A stretch of 64,000 bases of DNA, taken from the NCBI GenBank assembly GCA_958510825.1, contig OY294050.1, positions 11,881,340 to 11,945,339 on the forward strand, written 5' to 3'. The position numbers and the translations under genes were made by a program. This document shows, one piece after another, positions 1 to 12,457 of this stretch (position 1 is the first letter of the stretch; each line of letters opens with the position of its first letter). Origin of the DNA: Brachypterus glaber (Eukaryota; Arthropoda; Insecta; Coleoptera; Kateretidae). Below the pieces are notes generated by a model. That model was not told the DNA's origin. It ran no database searches and saw only the letters and a program-made list of their open reading frames with translations.

Positions 1-78
1 TGTTTATGTTGCCGACGTTTTTGTCAATTTTTACGAAGGAAATGCCTATTCTAGAGAGAAGAGTTATCAGTTCGTTGG
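1..78. mobile_element. MITE family A, right-end fragment cut by window start
   Basis: Matches the last 78 bp of the complete copies at 8317-8570 and 55917-56171, ending in the terminal inverted repeat (...AGTTCGTTGG). The left end lies outside the window. Confidence 0.8.
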
Positions 79-606
79 TTGATAATATAAATTTGACGTT
101 TCTCGTTAATAAAAAGTAACAAATTAATCTGCTAGATTACTTTTTGTAATTTAAAGAAGAACAGAATAATACGCACTTTTTGATTTGAATAGAAAATTAA
201 TTTTGGAATGCAGGTTTCCAAATTTTGAAATTAAAATTTTTGGCTCAAACCTCTAATACCTAATTCTAGACAAGGTGACAAGTACACTTCTATAGATGTA
301 AAAATAATGTGTAATTATAAAACCAGATTTAAATTTTAAAAACGGTTGTAAATAAATGATGATGATAAATGAGTTTCTTTTTGTTATCATCTACTTACTA
401 TAATCTTAAAAAAGTAAATACTTATATGTGGCATGGAAAATTTAAAATATGATTTTAAATAAATTAATTATAAATAATATTGGGCAAATTATCTTTTTTT
501 AAACTAGGATTTGCTTTTAAAATGGACACCAAAATGATAAAATGTTAAATAATAATTACAAGTACCTTAATTTGTTTAAAATCAATATTATAAATGCTGA
601 TTACTT
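79..606. other. AT-rich stretch, no gene seen
   Basis: No conserved frame, repeat end or RNA gene was recognised between the first MITE fragment and the fold-back element. Confidence 0.6.
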
Positions 607-1182
607 TATTATAGATGATATCCGCGCCGATTCAGGCAGGGCTGAGGGCTTGGGTCACGGATTTGGCTGATATTTTTTTTGTGTATAGCCCATTGATTTT
701 TTAAGAAAAACCTCAACGGGATTTTTTTCAAAAACGACCCTTTTTGAAAATATGATTTTTTTATTTTTTTTCAAATTTTTTGAATTTCTTGAAAATGTGA
801 CATTGACGTGCAATCTCAAAAATTCGGCGGCAAAAAAAGTGGCCTTAAATTTTTTTGCCGCATCTTGAAAAAACAAAAAACTATCGAAACTAAATTAATG
901 CAGTTAATAGAAAAAAATATGAATTTTTTATTGGTGGAAACCGAAATTCTCTAGGTTTAATAGTTTTGGAGTTATTGCACGCCAATGTAAATTTTTTGAC
1001 AAATATAAAAAACTTTAAGAAAAATTTAAAAAATCATATTTTTAAAACGGGGCGTTTTTGGAAAAAAATCCCATAGAGGTTTTTCTCTAACATCGGTGGG
1101 CTACACATAAAAAAATAATCAGCGAAACCCGTGACTCAAGTCCTCATACCTGCCTGAATCGGCGCGGAAATCATCTATAATA
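607..1182. mobile_element. Fold-back MITE (576 bp)
   Basis: The ends are near-perfect inverted repeats: TATTATAGATGAT then TCCGCGCCGATTCAGGCAGG at the left, and its reverse complement at 1148-1182. The inverted relation continues imperfectly inward (e.g. AGCCCATTGAT at the left against CGGTGGGCTACAC at the right), so nearly the whole element can fold on itself. It has no coding capacity. Confidence 0.8.
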
Positions 1183-1443
1183 ATTTAATTCAATGAATAA
1201 TTAATCTCATTTTATCCTTTAATAATAATTAAATTAATAATTATAAACAAAACTTTATTAAATTAAGATGTACAGAAAAAATATCGAATACCGTTGAACA
1301 TTCTTGACTGTATTAAGTAACTCGGTAGAATAAACTTTTTGAATTTTGATAAACTAAGTAAAATATTACTCAACCTTTGAGCCTCAACGAGCTTCAATTA
1401 ACACACAAAAATTATTGTTGAACATTCATGGACAATGGCTGCG

Positions 1444-1856
1444 TTCAATGGAAACAGCAAAACTAATCAAAATTCATCAAATGATAAGTTTTGCTAGCAA
1501 ATTACTGAACGGCTAATATCTGTCACTTGTCACAACCACCATTTGAGGTTAGAAATTTTTCTTTATTTATTTATTTTAGCATCATACAGAGTCATGGAGA
1601 GACCCTGGCCTGTGATAGGGGCCCTCCATTAATTTTGCAAAAAAAATATCCAAAAATACTCACAAAAAGTACATTCCCGCGCTTTTATAAAATTAATCAA
1701 AACTAATCATCTCAAAACGTTGATGAGGAATAATTCAGCGACATCTGTCAATCGAAACTGATCATAGCGTTCAGTAGTGATTTGACAGCAAAACTCGTCG
1801 AAAGCTGTCAAATCACTACTGAACGCTATGGTTTTGCTGTTTCCATTGAACGCCGC
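1444..1856. mobile_element. MITE with GGCGTTCAATGG-type ends and internal hairpin
   Basis: The left end GGCTGCGTTCAATGGAAACA and the right end (TGTTTCCATTGAACGCCGCC) form about 26-bp inverted repeats, flanked by AAT on both sides. Inside is a perfect 27-bp inverted pair, CATAGCGTTCAGTAGTGATT... at 1763-1789 with 1804-1830 (loop 14 nt). It is non-coding. Confidence 0.75.
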
Positions 1857-2790
1857 CAATGTTATTAATATTTTAGCAACGATCAAAGAGCCATATAGAA
1901 AAAAATCTGCCTACATGAGAAAATGTATATAATATAAACAATAAGCAAAATAACAAAAGTGTTCAGCAACCTATAGTACCTATATAGATATATCTATAAC
2001 AGGCTTTAACGACTCATTGTTATGGGATTGGTCAGGTGTGGCCTACCTATAGGAATAAATAATATTTACGATATTACCTAGGCGGAATTTCAGAAGTTTT
2101 ATTGGTACCCCCCAAATATTTCGTAAAAGCTCAAACAGTGTACACTAGAATTCAAAAAAACAAGCCGATGTTCCAAAAAAACGATTACGAAAAAATGTGC
2201 TCCATGCACCTATATTAAGCCCAAACGATGCCCCCCGAATTGCAAAGTTAATGATCTCCGAGTTCCTGTACTTTGAAAAAGATACCCTATTTGATTGGGG
2301 TCTCAAAAATAATATTTATAAAATTTTTTTTTTATTCTCCAAAATAATATCTGGTGGCCCTAGAGACTTTTTTTTCCGAATTTAACGCTATTTTAAAATT
2401 TGCGTAATTTAAATTTTTAGTACGATGCATATCTGAAATGTAATTTTTTTTTCAAATATTTAGTTTGATGTTTTCTGCCTTTAAATGAAAAACACAAAAA
2501 TCTTTAGAAATTACCTCGGACGCTATATTTCGATTCAGCAGCACAAAACACATAGAAATAACAAGATCACATATCTCGTACATTATATTTATTTTTTGGG
2601 GACCTGTGTTATTGTCGAATTTATTTTTTCGTCAAGCTATGTAGTTTTAATAATAATCAACAAATTGCAATGTTTCATATCCAATATTTTGTTGGTCAAA
2701 TTTTTTATAAAATTATTACTTTAAGTCAGAGTTTAGGTAAAATTCTGACTTAAAGTCAGAATTAAGTGATAAAATATTACAGTGGCTTTT

Positions 2791-2872
2791 TTAGTCATTC
2801 ATTATGAGGAAAGGTTCAATAATGATTAACCCTTTTAGCCATTCATAATGAGGAAAGGTTCAATAATACTCG
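2791..2872. repeat. Two tandem copies of a ~46-bp unit
   Basis: CATTCATWATGAGGAAAGG plus TTCAATAAT occurs twice, about 46 bp apart, just left of the next inverted-repeat element. Confidence 0.6.
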
Positions 2873-3768
2873 ATGACATAGGACCAAATAAAAAAAATAA
2901 AATTAGTTTTTTGTAAACCAAACTATATTTTTTCTACGTATTTTTGGGCGCTGGAAACTAATATGGCAATGAAAAAAATTCTTTAACCTAAAAATCTTGA
3001 CATTGGGTTTTTTTGTATGCATTCAAGGCCTAAAGAAAAATCCGCAGGATTTCAGAAAAAGTTTTTTTTTGTGGAAATATTGCTAAATAAAAATGATTCG
3101 TGTCATTACAGATTTTAAATATCTACCCTAGTTAATTTTTTACAGATCCACAAACTCCAGAGATGTCACTTTTTTCGTGTTTTTCCCATATATTTCATTA
3201 AAAATTTTATATAAATAATACAGATACAGCCAAAAATTTATATATGTAATACTACTACATACATATGCTTTTTAAAAACATTACATATATTTTTGTATGT
3301 CCAGTAGGGTTTGACGTTGCACATGTCAAAAGAAATATATCATAATATTGTCTGATACCCTTAAGCAGACTGTTTTTCTCAAGTTTTTTAACGATTTAAA
3401 CAACTTTTACAATAAAAAGTCCAAACCTCCCTGATCCCTGATCCCTAATTTAAAATTAGTAATTTGTTTCACGCACAGTGGCAGAATTTTATCGTAAAGC
3501 TGGTACAAACCGAAAATAATCTTTTTTTTTTGCATAACTGGCAAACAAGCGTTTAAGAGGTCATCCATTTTATAAATAGTAATAAATTTTCAATAAATAA
3601 AATGACGGTTTTAATACGGTGGACAAAAATGATTAATTATAATATTTTTTTTTTTCATACATTTATAAATATTTTTCATTATCATATTCGTTTCCAGCGC
3701 CCAAAAATACGTAGAAAAAATATAGTCTGGTTTATAAACTTTTTTTTGTGGTCCTGTGTGATTAGTTA
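2873..3768. mobile_element. Inverted-repeat element (~0.9 kb)
   Basis: The left arm (about 2873-2958) carries ACATAGGACCA, GTAAACCAAACTATATTTTT and CTACGTATTTTTGGGCGC. The right arm (about 3690-3768) carries the reverse complement with few changes. The interior is AT-rich without a recognisable gene. The outer ends are not sharply defined. Confidence 0.65.
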
Positions 3769-4189
3769 TTTGATACTTTTATGTCCCATGAAAAATATAA
3801 CACAACTGCCGCGGCATGTCATGCCGGCAATTAGTAAGGCAAAGCGACTTTTTATTCTAGGTGAAATGTAAATATTTAAATACTATATCATAAATATATT
3901 TAGAAATAGTGAGTAAGGTTAATAACCTTTATCAATCAAAATAGGAATTTATAATAAAGTGATCAATCCATACTTAAAAACAATGTAGGTAAAAAAATTC
4001 TCATTTAAAGAATCATATGCGATCATGTCGATCATATGAATATGAAGAGTTTTACTGAAAGGTTTTTAATCCAATCTTGTTTAAATGTTCATAAGGATAG
4101 CTGAAATGAAAATAAAAAATATATACCTATTGGTTGTTAGTTGATTTTAACCTCAGATTAATTTCCGTACCCGAAATTTCTTTATAATC

Positions 4190-4215
4190 TTATTTAATAA
4201 TAATAATAATAATTT
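4190..4215 (-). repeat. (TAA)n tail of a minus-strand retroelement
   Basis: On the minus strand a TGTACAATAAAAAATTATTA-type end runs into (TTA)n, the usual form of LINE/SINE 3' tails. No coding part is preserved next to it. The surrounding 3.8-5.2 kb shows no gene. Confidence 0.4.
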
Positions 4216-5374
4216 TTTATTGTACACACACCTACAATGTAGGTCCTACATACAACTGGCCATCGACCCAAGTCCTTTAGCCCTTCTTATTTATTACAGT
4301 TTAACAGTGTTTTTTTTTTGTTCTTGTACGTTTTTTGTACTTGTGCGTTTTTTTGGAAACAGTCCTCTTTTAAATTTCCCAGCAAAAGGAGGTGGAGTGT
4401 CTCATTAGTTTGCTACACTTTCTGTATCCATGTATATATTTATTTACACCTAAATTCCTTCTAGGAGGTAAACCCTTAGGTTTTTCTCCGATTTTTTTTA
4501 AGATTACCCCGACAAATCTTAAAAACTATCAAAAGGTCGCAGGTTTGGTAAAGATAAGATTTCCTCGAGAGAATTCTTGTAAGATTTCCTCCAATTTGTA
4601 ATGTACTTTTTAACTGATTTTAATTTTAAAACCCAAAAATAGACAAGTAAAATACGTAAGCACGAACCAATAAATTTGCTTATATAAAAAATAATATTGA
4701 GTACCATATGTTTCAAATTGGCAACCGAGTAAAGCTGATGTCATAGCATGCCGTAGAACACGACCTCTACAATGTTAATCACTATAGCACAGCGCAAATA
4801 TTTGTTTGTGTACGTTTCTGTACGTGGGATGATGCTTAATATTTACAAGGTGTGTAAAATAAAACGAATATATTTTTTTTACTACCGTGTGGAACATCAA
4901 AAGATTTTTGGTACCCATTTTGTTATAGAAAGCTTACACAAACTCATATGATTGGAACCCTTTATTGCTTTGTGAAGCTGCGGTTTCTATACTCCTTATA
5001 CAATACAAGTTAAGCTTGTTTTTTAACAGGAAAGCTGATATTTAAGACCGTGCAATTTTAAATGGTGGCACCTTTGCCAATTTTCTAACTTTTTTTTGTC
5101 CTACAGGCCTCCCTTGAAAAAATATTTTTTCTTCAAGCGTACTAAAATGTTCATATTTTACAACTGAACACACTAGTTAGAAGTGATCTATTTTTTTACA
5201 GTAAAAAAAATTAGTTCATTGTTGTACGCCGTAAAAAAAATTAGTCCAAACCACCACTGGCGACAGCACTCTTTGACTTTGATGACAGCCATACTTCAAA
5301 CTTGCTTGTTTATTATGCAAACAGGTGGTTGACACGAGATTCTGTGCAAAAACCTTGTGTGAAATTAATTAAAA

Positions 5375-5503
5375 ATGATTGAAGAAGAATATATGGTTTA
5401 TACACCTACAAATCTCTCCGAAATTGCAAATGCTACATTAGACAAGTTACCATCGAAATCGCGAAAAGTGTACGATTTAGCCTACGAAAAAAAATCAAAA
5501 TGA
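5375..5503 (+). pseudogene. Possible N-terminal scrap of a tyrosine-recombinase-like mobile element
   Basis: A 42-codon frame from ATG to TGA reads MIEEEYMVYTPTNLSEIANA then TLDKLPSKSRKVYDLAYEKK. The pattern 'NATLDxLPxKSRxxYxxAY' resembles the start of tyrosine-recombinase (Crypton/DIRS-like) proteins in many insects, and it ends abruptly at that point. It is probably a truncated copy. Recognition rests on one short motif. Confidence 0.35.
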
Positions 5504-5764
5504 GCTAAGGAAGGTTTATGTTTATTATGAAAGGGTTTTATTGGTCTATTTTAATAAAAAACATACTTTATTACTGAATAAATTAATATTTAAAAAAATA
5601 CATATAGGATGCTTGAAGAAAAAATATTATGTTTCACTCAGAGGAAAATTGCTTTTTTTACTCGTCTGCTTCGCGTCGTCCGTAAATTCTACAGACGTAA
5701 AAAAAGGCTTCACCTCTTAGCAAATATATATATATATATATAAATAAAACATCGGGGCGCTAAA

Positions 5765-6180
5765 GGGTTTATAAAACAGTGATCCTTCCATCGGTTTTAT
5801 ATGGTGTGGAACTATGAGACAAAGAAAGTATCTGAAAAGCTGGAAAGATGGGAAAGAAAAAATCTTAGACGAAAATATTGAGGAATAAAATAATGGAACT
5901 ATATAAAAGGCCTACAAGTATACAAGTGATAAAAGGACAAAGAGTGAGATGGTTGGGACATGGGGTGCAAATGGACAATAGTCGAGTGGAAAAAAAAGTG
6001 TTAAGCATAGAAGAAGGAGACAAGAAAAAAGGGGTCGTCCAATAAAAAAATGGCTGGATAATGTGAAAGAGGACTTGAAAAGCGTGGGAGTGCATAATTG
6101 GGACGGTACAGCAAATGATCGTCAGGGTTGGAGAAGGATAATTTAAACAATAGAAGCCATGGGCCTTTAAGGCATGAAGC
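5765..6180 (+). pseudogene. LINE reverse-transcriptase C-terminal remnant
   Basis: Broken plus-strand frames give VYKTVILPSVLYGVE, then VRWLGHGVQMDNSRVEKKV, then RGRPIKKWLDNVKEDLKSVG and NDRQGWRRII. These are the ordered C-terminal motifs of a common insect non-LTR reverse transcriptase (YK..I.P..LYG.E, RWLGH..RMD, GRP.K.W.D.V..DL). Frameshifts and stops make it dead. The tail region (GGCCTTTAAGGCATGAAGC) parallels the copy at 13.8 kb. Confidence 0.75.
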
Positions 6181-8310
6181 GCTCATATATTAATATTATT
6201 AAAAAACTTCTGGAATCGATTTTTTTTTATAATAATGAAAAAAAAAATATATTTGAAGGAGACCAACGTAAGATTTATAAGTGAAATCTTGCAAGGAAAG
6301 TGGAAAATTTGTATTTTTTTTTAAATTGCTATTGCTAGGTTAAACCTATATTTTTTTAAACGCAAATTTATCCATATATGATATGTATTTCCAATAATTT
6401 TTGAAACAATATATGCATTTTACATGAAAATGCTTTTTTTTGCTGGTAGCGAACTCTAGAAATTGTTCGATTTTGGCAAAATTTGTTTTGAAGGATTTTT
6501 TATAGGGGAAAATAAAATGGGGGGTTAACATTTCAAATTTTCGCATTTTAAGAAGCACCCTATAGGCCTAGTGAATGTCTAGATGACCAGATATCTAAAG
6601 TTGTATGTGGATCATGATTACTGTTAATTAGTTCTAGTCTTTCCTTCTTAGGAAGAGTAATTAACCAGTGGTCAGCATATTCATGGACTTCTAGATAAAA
6701 CAATTGCTTTAAATAAGCGATTATCTTCCAAATCTAACGGGGAATAATGATTCGATTTTTATATCTAAAATTCAGAGTCTAGTCAGGGTCATTATCAAAT
6801 ATCGTTAAACAAATATGAAAAATATAAAGTTAGTTTTTTGGAATGTTGTTGCTTTTTTGAAAGAATAAAGAAGGCATTTTTAGACTAATATGTATTTAAA
6901 CCCTTAAGCAAACTGCAGCATAAATAAAGAAGCAATAAAAAATTGTTGCAAATATAAATAAACATGACCAGTGCGATTTTCTAGTGAATGATAGAATTCT
7001 ACTCACCTCTAAATTTTAAAACACTCACTGCTCAACGATCAGATTGCTACTAGTCTTACATCGTAATTTAAAAAAATATATATTAAATGAAAGTGTACTA
7101 ACCTCGCAAACTATCAAGAAAGTGTTAGTTTAAAAGTTAACCCATACTTTTTACCGGTTACGTTTAACCACGAGGTTACTATCGAATTGTGTTTAACCAA
7201 CAATTTAAATAATCAATTCTTATCTTAACTTATAGTTATCTCTTAACCAACACTTAACTATCGATTGATATAAAGGATTACCTTTAACGAGGTTAATGTA
7301 TTTCTTGAAACTTACATAATTCAAATTATACTAATGCGACTTTACTATATATTTTTCTGCTATTTTAAAATTTATTTGAGTAATTTTTGGAAAAATTCTG
7401 GTAAACTTGTTGTACGCTTTTTTCTTCATGAAGTTCTTCCTCGGGTTTTTGTTAATCATGAAATACATCGCGCACGTTTTGTTTTGCAATAATTAGTATG
7501 GCTCTCTTTTTCAGTAGTACAGCTTTTTTAGTCTTTAGTGTAGTTGACAGGTTTGTAAAATTTCTAATATCTTCCATGCATTTAATACACCCTGTATGTG
7601 TACGTACATTCTCAGAAATAGTTGTGTTATAAAATTGGAATACAAATTATTTTGTAGACAAACAATAGAACAAAATTGTAAAAAAATTATTATTGTAGTA
7701 GGTATATTTTAAAATACATGTAGTAAAAATTAATATGTTGGCGCGTGTGTCATAATTTACCTCCGTAGCTACGCGTAGGAGCATAAAAGTAATGTAAAAG
7801 TGTTACATTTTAATAGAAATACATTGTTCAGATAAAATACACGTGTTAAAGCACCAGTATTTTACTCGGTATTTTATATTGTAGTAGGAAACAAAATAAT
7901 AAGAAAAACACTCTAAAATCAAAAATATAAATCTTTTTGATATGTCCAGGGATTTTCAACCAATATCAAGAGTATATCCTGATAGAAGAGAAGCTAGGCA
8001 ATTAATTACCTAGCTTATCTGATGGTTTTGAACTCATAACTATCATTAACTTAAAGTAATGAGAATATAAAATATATAACACTGAGAGAAGAAATACTTA
8101 TATTAAGAGAAACAATTCTCGAAATGAGAATATTTGTTTAGTTTTTAAATTGTCGGCCCTGCACTACAAAATTCATGAAATAAAACCCCGAGGTCACATA
8201 TAAAACCGCATTGAGTTTTCTATTGAAAAGACTGAAGCTGAAGCTGAAAAGACGACCACCTTATGGGTGAAGACCCTCGATGATTTAGAAATAGATAGCG
8301 TAGCGCTGCG
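6181..8310. other. AT-rich stretch, no gene seen
   Basis: Only short frames with no recognisable domain. A (TA)n run at about 5728-5745 lies just before it. A Lys/Phe-rich minus frame near 6346-6558 is composition-driven. Confidence 0.5.
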
Positions 8311-8316
8311 TCCACT

Positions 8317-8570
8317 CCAACAACTAATAACTCTTCTTTCTAGAATCGCATACCGTTAAAATAAAGTATCGCCAACATCTCGGTTTGTTTGTAAACAAAT
8401 AGTAGGTATATTCAGGCCTGAACAATAACAGTTACCAGTAACTAGTATTGTTGTCTCTGTTAGAACAAAGATGTGCGAATAAGACAGACGAATGTTTATG
8501 TTGCCGACGTTTTTGTCAGTTTTAACAAATGAAATGCCCATTCTAGAGAGAAGAGTTATTAGTTCGTTGG
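8317..8570. mobile_element. MITE family A, complete copy
   Basis: A 254-bp element with about 30-bp terminal inverted repeats (left starts CCAACAACTAATAACT, right ends AGTTATTAGTTCGTTGG). It is flanked by a perfect 6-bp duplication TCCACT (8311-8316 and 8571-8576). It shares most of its interior with the 55.9-kb copy. Its minus strand is open for 61 codons, but that is not gene evidence. Confidence 0.88.
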
Positions 8571-8576
8571 TCCACT

Positions 8577-9990
8577 GTAGATAAGGGATAAAGATCTAGT
8601 TGACTTCGGAGGAGGTTCGTAGCCCTGAAATATTCGTTTTCCTAACTAGGCTAAAAACAAATAAAAAATATCCGTTTGGACTGTTTCAAAGTTGGTTTTG
8701 CTATTTTTGTCCTAGTAGTATACTCATGTCCTGCTAGATTTAAAATATTCCTCACCGTGCGGGGTTGGTTGGCCTTAGTATCCCGCGTCGAAACATTTCC
8801 ACAGCAGGCCAGACAAGTTTTTATTATTAGTAAAACCTAATCCAGAAAGTGGATTTAATAGTTTACGGATAAATTAAATGTATAATATTTAAATAAATCA
8901 ACATAATATGAATAATTTAAAAAGCATTTTTTCAAATAAATAGTTCAAAATTAAAATTTGATTTTTTTCCTTTGTGGATTCCTTCTAGAATTGAATTTTA
9001 TATTCATTCTCTACTACTACATTTAAAAAGCATTTTTAGTTAGTAGTCATATTGTTTACTAGTTGTTTACAGTATGCCAACATCAAAGCATTTATTTTAA
9101 TTTCCAGGAAACTCTCTGCAGAGTTAACCCTATATTGCACATAACTTTGTTTTGCAACGAACAAAAATTTATGATATTTGACTTGCATAATTCACTAATA
9201 TTGAAAAAAAAATTGTTTTTTTTCAAAAAATTTTATACATTTATTTTTAAACCCCATCCGGAAACATTGTACACATAAAGAACAAAAACGAATATAAAAC
9301 TAAAAAATATCTATGTCTACTTACTCACAAATTATATGTGGTAATTAAAAAAACAATTTTTAGAATTTTTTAGAACTTGAAAAAACGTTTACAAAAAAAT
9401 CAACACACTAACAGAAATTCGACTCCAGCTAATTTAGAAGTGTGTGACATGATCAGCTGTATAAATATTTACCGGCAATATTAGATACTACAGCATGCTA
9501 TCTATCAAAAGTATACTCCAAGTTGAAGACCAGTGTTCCCAAGTGAAAACTATGTGACCATTAAGTTTTGTATTTTGATTATTAAAAAATTCAGGTATCT
9601 TAATGCCTAGTATTCCCAAATGAGTACAAGGTGCAATATAGGGTTAAAATTTCCAATAGAATTACCCGGCCAACGTTGCAACGTTTAATTGTTACGACAG
9701 ATTTTCCTAGAATTTCATATTATTCAATTATACTGGTATTTGATATCAATTAGTGGCTTATATTACCTTCCTACATGATTGAACTACAATATCAGATTAA
9801 TAATCTAGACCGGGTACAAATTAAAACGGGTACAAAAGTAAAAATTAACAAGTAAATATTTTCCTACGTATAATCCTTGCAGACATGTGTAACACATGAT
9901 GAGTTCTCCACTGAGCACGCTCTTAATGCATCTGTACCTGTCTCTCATTTTAACTTTTGTAAACAAATAACTTTTGTACAATTCGCGGGT
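8577..9990. other. No gene seen
   Basis: Unique-looking AT-rich DNA with a short less AT-rich patch at about 8750-8815. No conserved protein frame or repeat boundary was found. Confidence 0.5.
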
Positions 9991-9995
9991 TCGCA

Positions 9996-10135
9996 GGAGT
10001 GATCTTCCTGGATATCCCAAAAGCCTTTGACACAGTTTGGCACAAAGGACTAGTAACCAAAGTTTTTAAATATATAAAATAAAATATATTATCCTATGTA
10101 AAGGAGCATTTTTCAGGAAATTCGATTAAAACGCC
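9996..10135 (+). pseudogene. LINE reverse-transcriptase core fragment (jockey-like)
   Basis: The frame reads GVIFLDIPKAFDTVWHKGLV then a stop and further degenerate residues (ILSYVKEHFSGNS). 'FLDIxKAFDTVWHxGL' is the conserved block with the first catalytic Asp region of jockey/CR1-type reverse transcriptases. The neighbouring blocks are lost. Confidence 0.7.
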
Positions 10136-10983
10136 AAATCTGCTGTATGTTTTGAATTTTAATCTCATGCTATGAAACGCGTTTTTAAAAATAAAGAATA
10201 AAATTTTCTAGGAAAGGCCTGATAGATTTTTTCAGATTCATTTAGTTGTGTGCTTGAATATACAACCTGTTTAATCCGTGTACTGGAATTAATGTTATAA
10301 AAATATACAGATGCTAAGAAATCTTTCTAAATAATTTTTTAATACATTAGGTGTCGGTTATGTTTTCATATAAAGTTGCATTATTATTTATTTATAATAA
10401 TTTATTAACATAAAAATCCTAAAATAACAAAGAGCCCAAAAAAATTGTATTTAGTTTAAGCATATTTTGTATTTTTAGGCTATTAAAGAATTCTAATTAT
10501 GTATTATAATTTGGATGTTTTTTTTTTAACAAAATAAACCAAGACATAGAACATGTACGTACACGCCATTTTTAGGCAAATAAAAGTCACGACAAGCCAT
10601 AAAAAACTTTTAGAACGGGACTGCTATTGTTATGTGGGACTTTATTTCTCTTGCATTGGTAAACGCGATAGATGAGCAAAAGTTATCCAGACAGCTTGTT
10701 ACTAGAGACGCAGAAAACATTTCGGGACCACAAAGGTCCGCACCAATACATATGTGACCCTGCACAAAGAACCCCAGTTAGTGTATCAAATTAAAAAAAT
10801 AGAATTTTTATGTAAAAACTTTTTTACATAAGAATCCGACAAAAAAAGAAATACGTAAATTTGACATACTGTGTTTTTTGTTCATGATTGCAAATAAACA
10901 TTATTTAAAACTGATATACCTATTTGTCTCATGAAAATCATATAGAGGAAAATAAAACAGAACCTACAATTTGATAATAATTA

Positions 10984-11009
10984 ATTGTCGCCCAACACGT
11001 TGGGCGCCA
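10984..11009. repeat. GC-rich palindrome copy 1 (CGCCCAACACGTTGGGCG)
   Basis: The inverted arms CGCCCAAC/GTTGGGCG around AC stand out in AT-rich surroundings. It sits at the same relative place as the 12.4-kb copy in the tandem unit. Confidence 0.8.
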
Positions 11010-12427
11010 TTTTAAAAAGCAAATTTAAAACAACTTCATTGTAAAAAAAATGTAAATTACTGAATTACCTAGGGGTAAACCGCTGAGGATTTCAGGTGTA
11101 CAAAGTGGGAGAAATCTTAAAGGTAATCTTTCGAGGAAATCTCATCTTTACCATCTTCTTTAGGTAATTTTTAGGATTTTTCGAGGTAACCTTGAAGGAA
11201 ACTCTAAGAAAAATCATAGAGATTACCTCCTAGAAGGAGTTTAGGTGTAAATTTTTTTTCAGCGGTTTACTCCCTCGTGAAGTACAATAAAATCAAATTA
11301 ACTAATTTTAAAACCAAAAGTAAAGAAAATATTGATTATAGCATAGACAAATAAAAGTCATGGAAAGCCATAAAAAGCTATAACAACGAATTTGAGATTT
11401 TGGAGCTTTGTAATTTATCCCCAGTTGTGGCTTTGGTAAATGCAATAGATGAGCAAAAATTATCTGAACAGATTGTTTCTGAAGACGCACTAAATAACAT
11501 TTCGGAGCCACATCTATAGCTATTTAAGCGCATACTTTCAAGGTTGCAAAGTATTCAATAATAATGGTTTTGACTCGTGAACTTAAGAATTATTATTATT
11601 TCATAATTAAAAGATACAAAGGGTTTCTAAATGCATTTAAAACGCCTAATAATGCTTAGGATTTAAATCATGAAGGTTATGTGCTAACAAATAAACATTT
11701 ATTAAGCCCTAGTTATAGCAGAGTAAAGCATTATAAAATATAAAAGTAAAAATGTAATGAATAATATTTGCATTTGATATTAAAACCAGTCGTGTTTTCT
11801 TCATTACGATTGTTATTTATGTAACAATACCCATTTTACTTAATGTATTAGCAAAATTTAGATAAGGTATTATAGGTTTGTAGGAATATTTTTACACTTG
11901 TACAAAAATTGTTTAGGTAGTTGTATAGTTTACATGTTTACAATGGATGAGTTGTTTTGAAATGAGAAACTTTTCCTAAAAATTTAAGCGTTATTCTAAA
12001 AGGCACTTTCATGAAAATAAACAAGAAACAACCTCATTGCGATACAAAATGTAAATTATTGAATTATTTAGTCAATAAACTAATAAACTAATTCTAAACA
12101 AAAAAAAAAGAAATCATCGACAAATATAAGTCAAGAGAAGCCATAAAAAACTATTACAAAGGAGCGATTGCAAGGTGGGGCTTTGTCCTTTATTTGTACC
12201 TAGTTGTGGCCTTGGTAAACGCGATAGATGAGCAAAAATTATCTAGACAGCCTGTTACCAGAGACGCATTAAATAACATTTCGGGAGCACAAAAGTTTAC
12301 ACCTATTTTTAGTTATTTATTCGCATACTTTCATGATTGCAAATAAACATTATTTAAAACTGATATATTTGTATTGTGAAAACCAAACAGGAGATAATAA
12401 AACAGAACCTGCAGTTTGATGTTAACT

Positions 12428-12457
12428 AAATGGCGCCCAACACGTTGGGCGCCATTT
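12428..12457. repeat. GC-rich palindrome copy 2, 14-bp perfect arms
   Basis: AAATGGCGCCCAAC, then AC, then GTTGGGCGCCATTT: a 30-bp near-palindrome broken only by the two central bases. Confidence 0.85.

Noticed and set aside
3602..3871. 89-codon plus frame at 3.6 kb
   Set aside because: Lies across the right arm of an inverted-repeat element and has low-complexity Phe/Ile content without a domain.
10984..12457. TGGCGCCCAAC resembling a tRNA-Lys primer binding site of LTR retrotransposons
   Set aside because: The motif is a symmetric palindrome, lacks the next primer-site bases, and has no LTR or polyprotein nearby.
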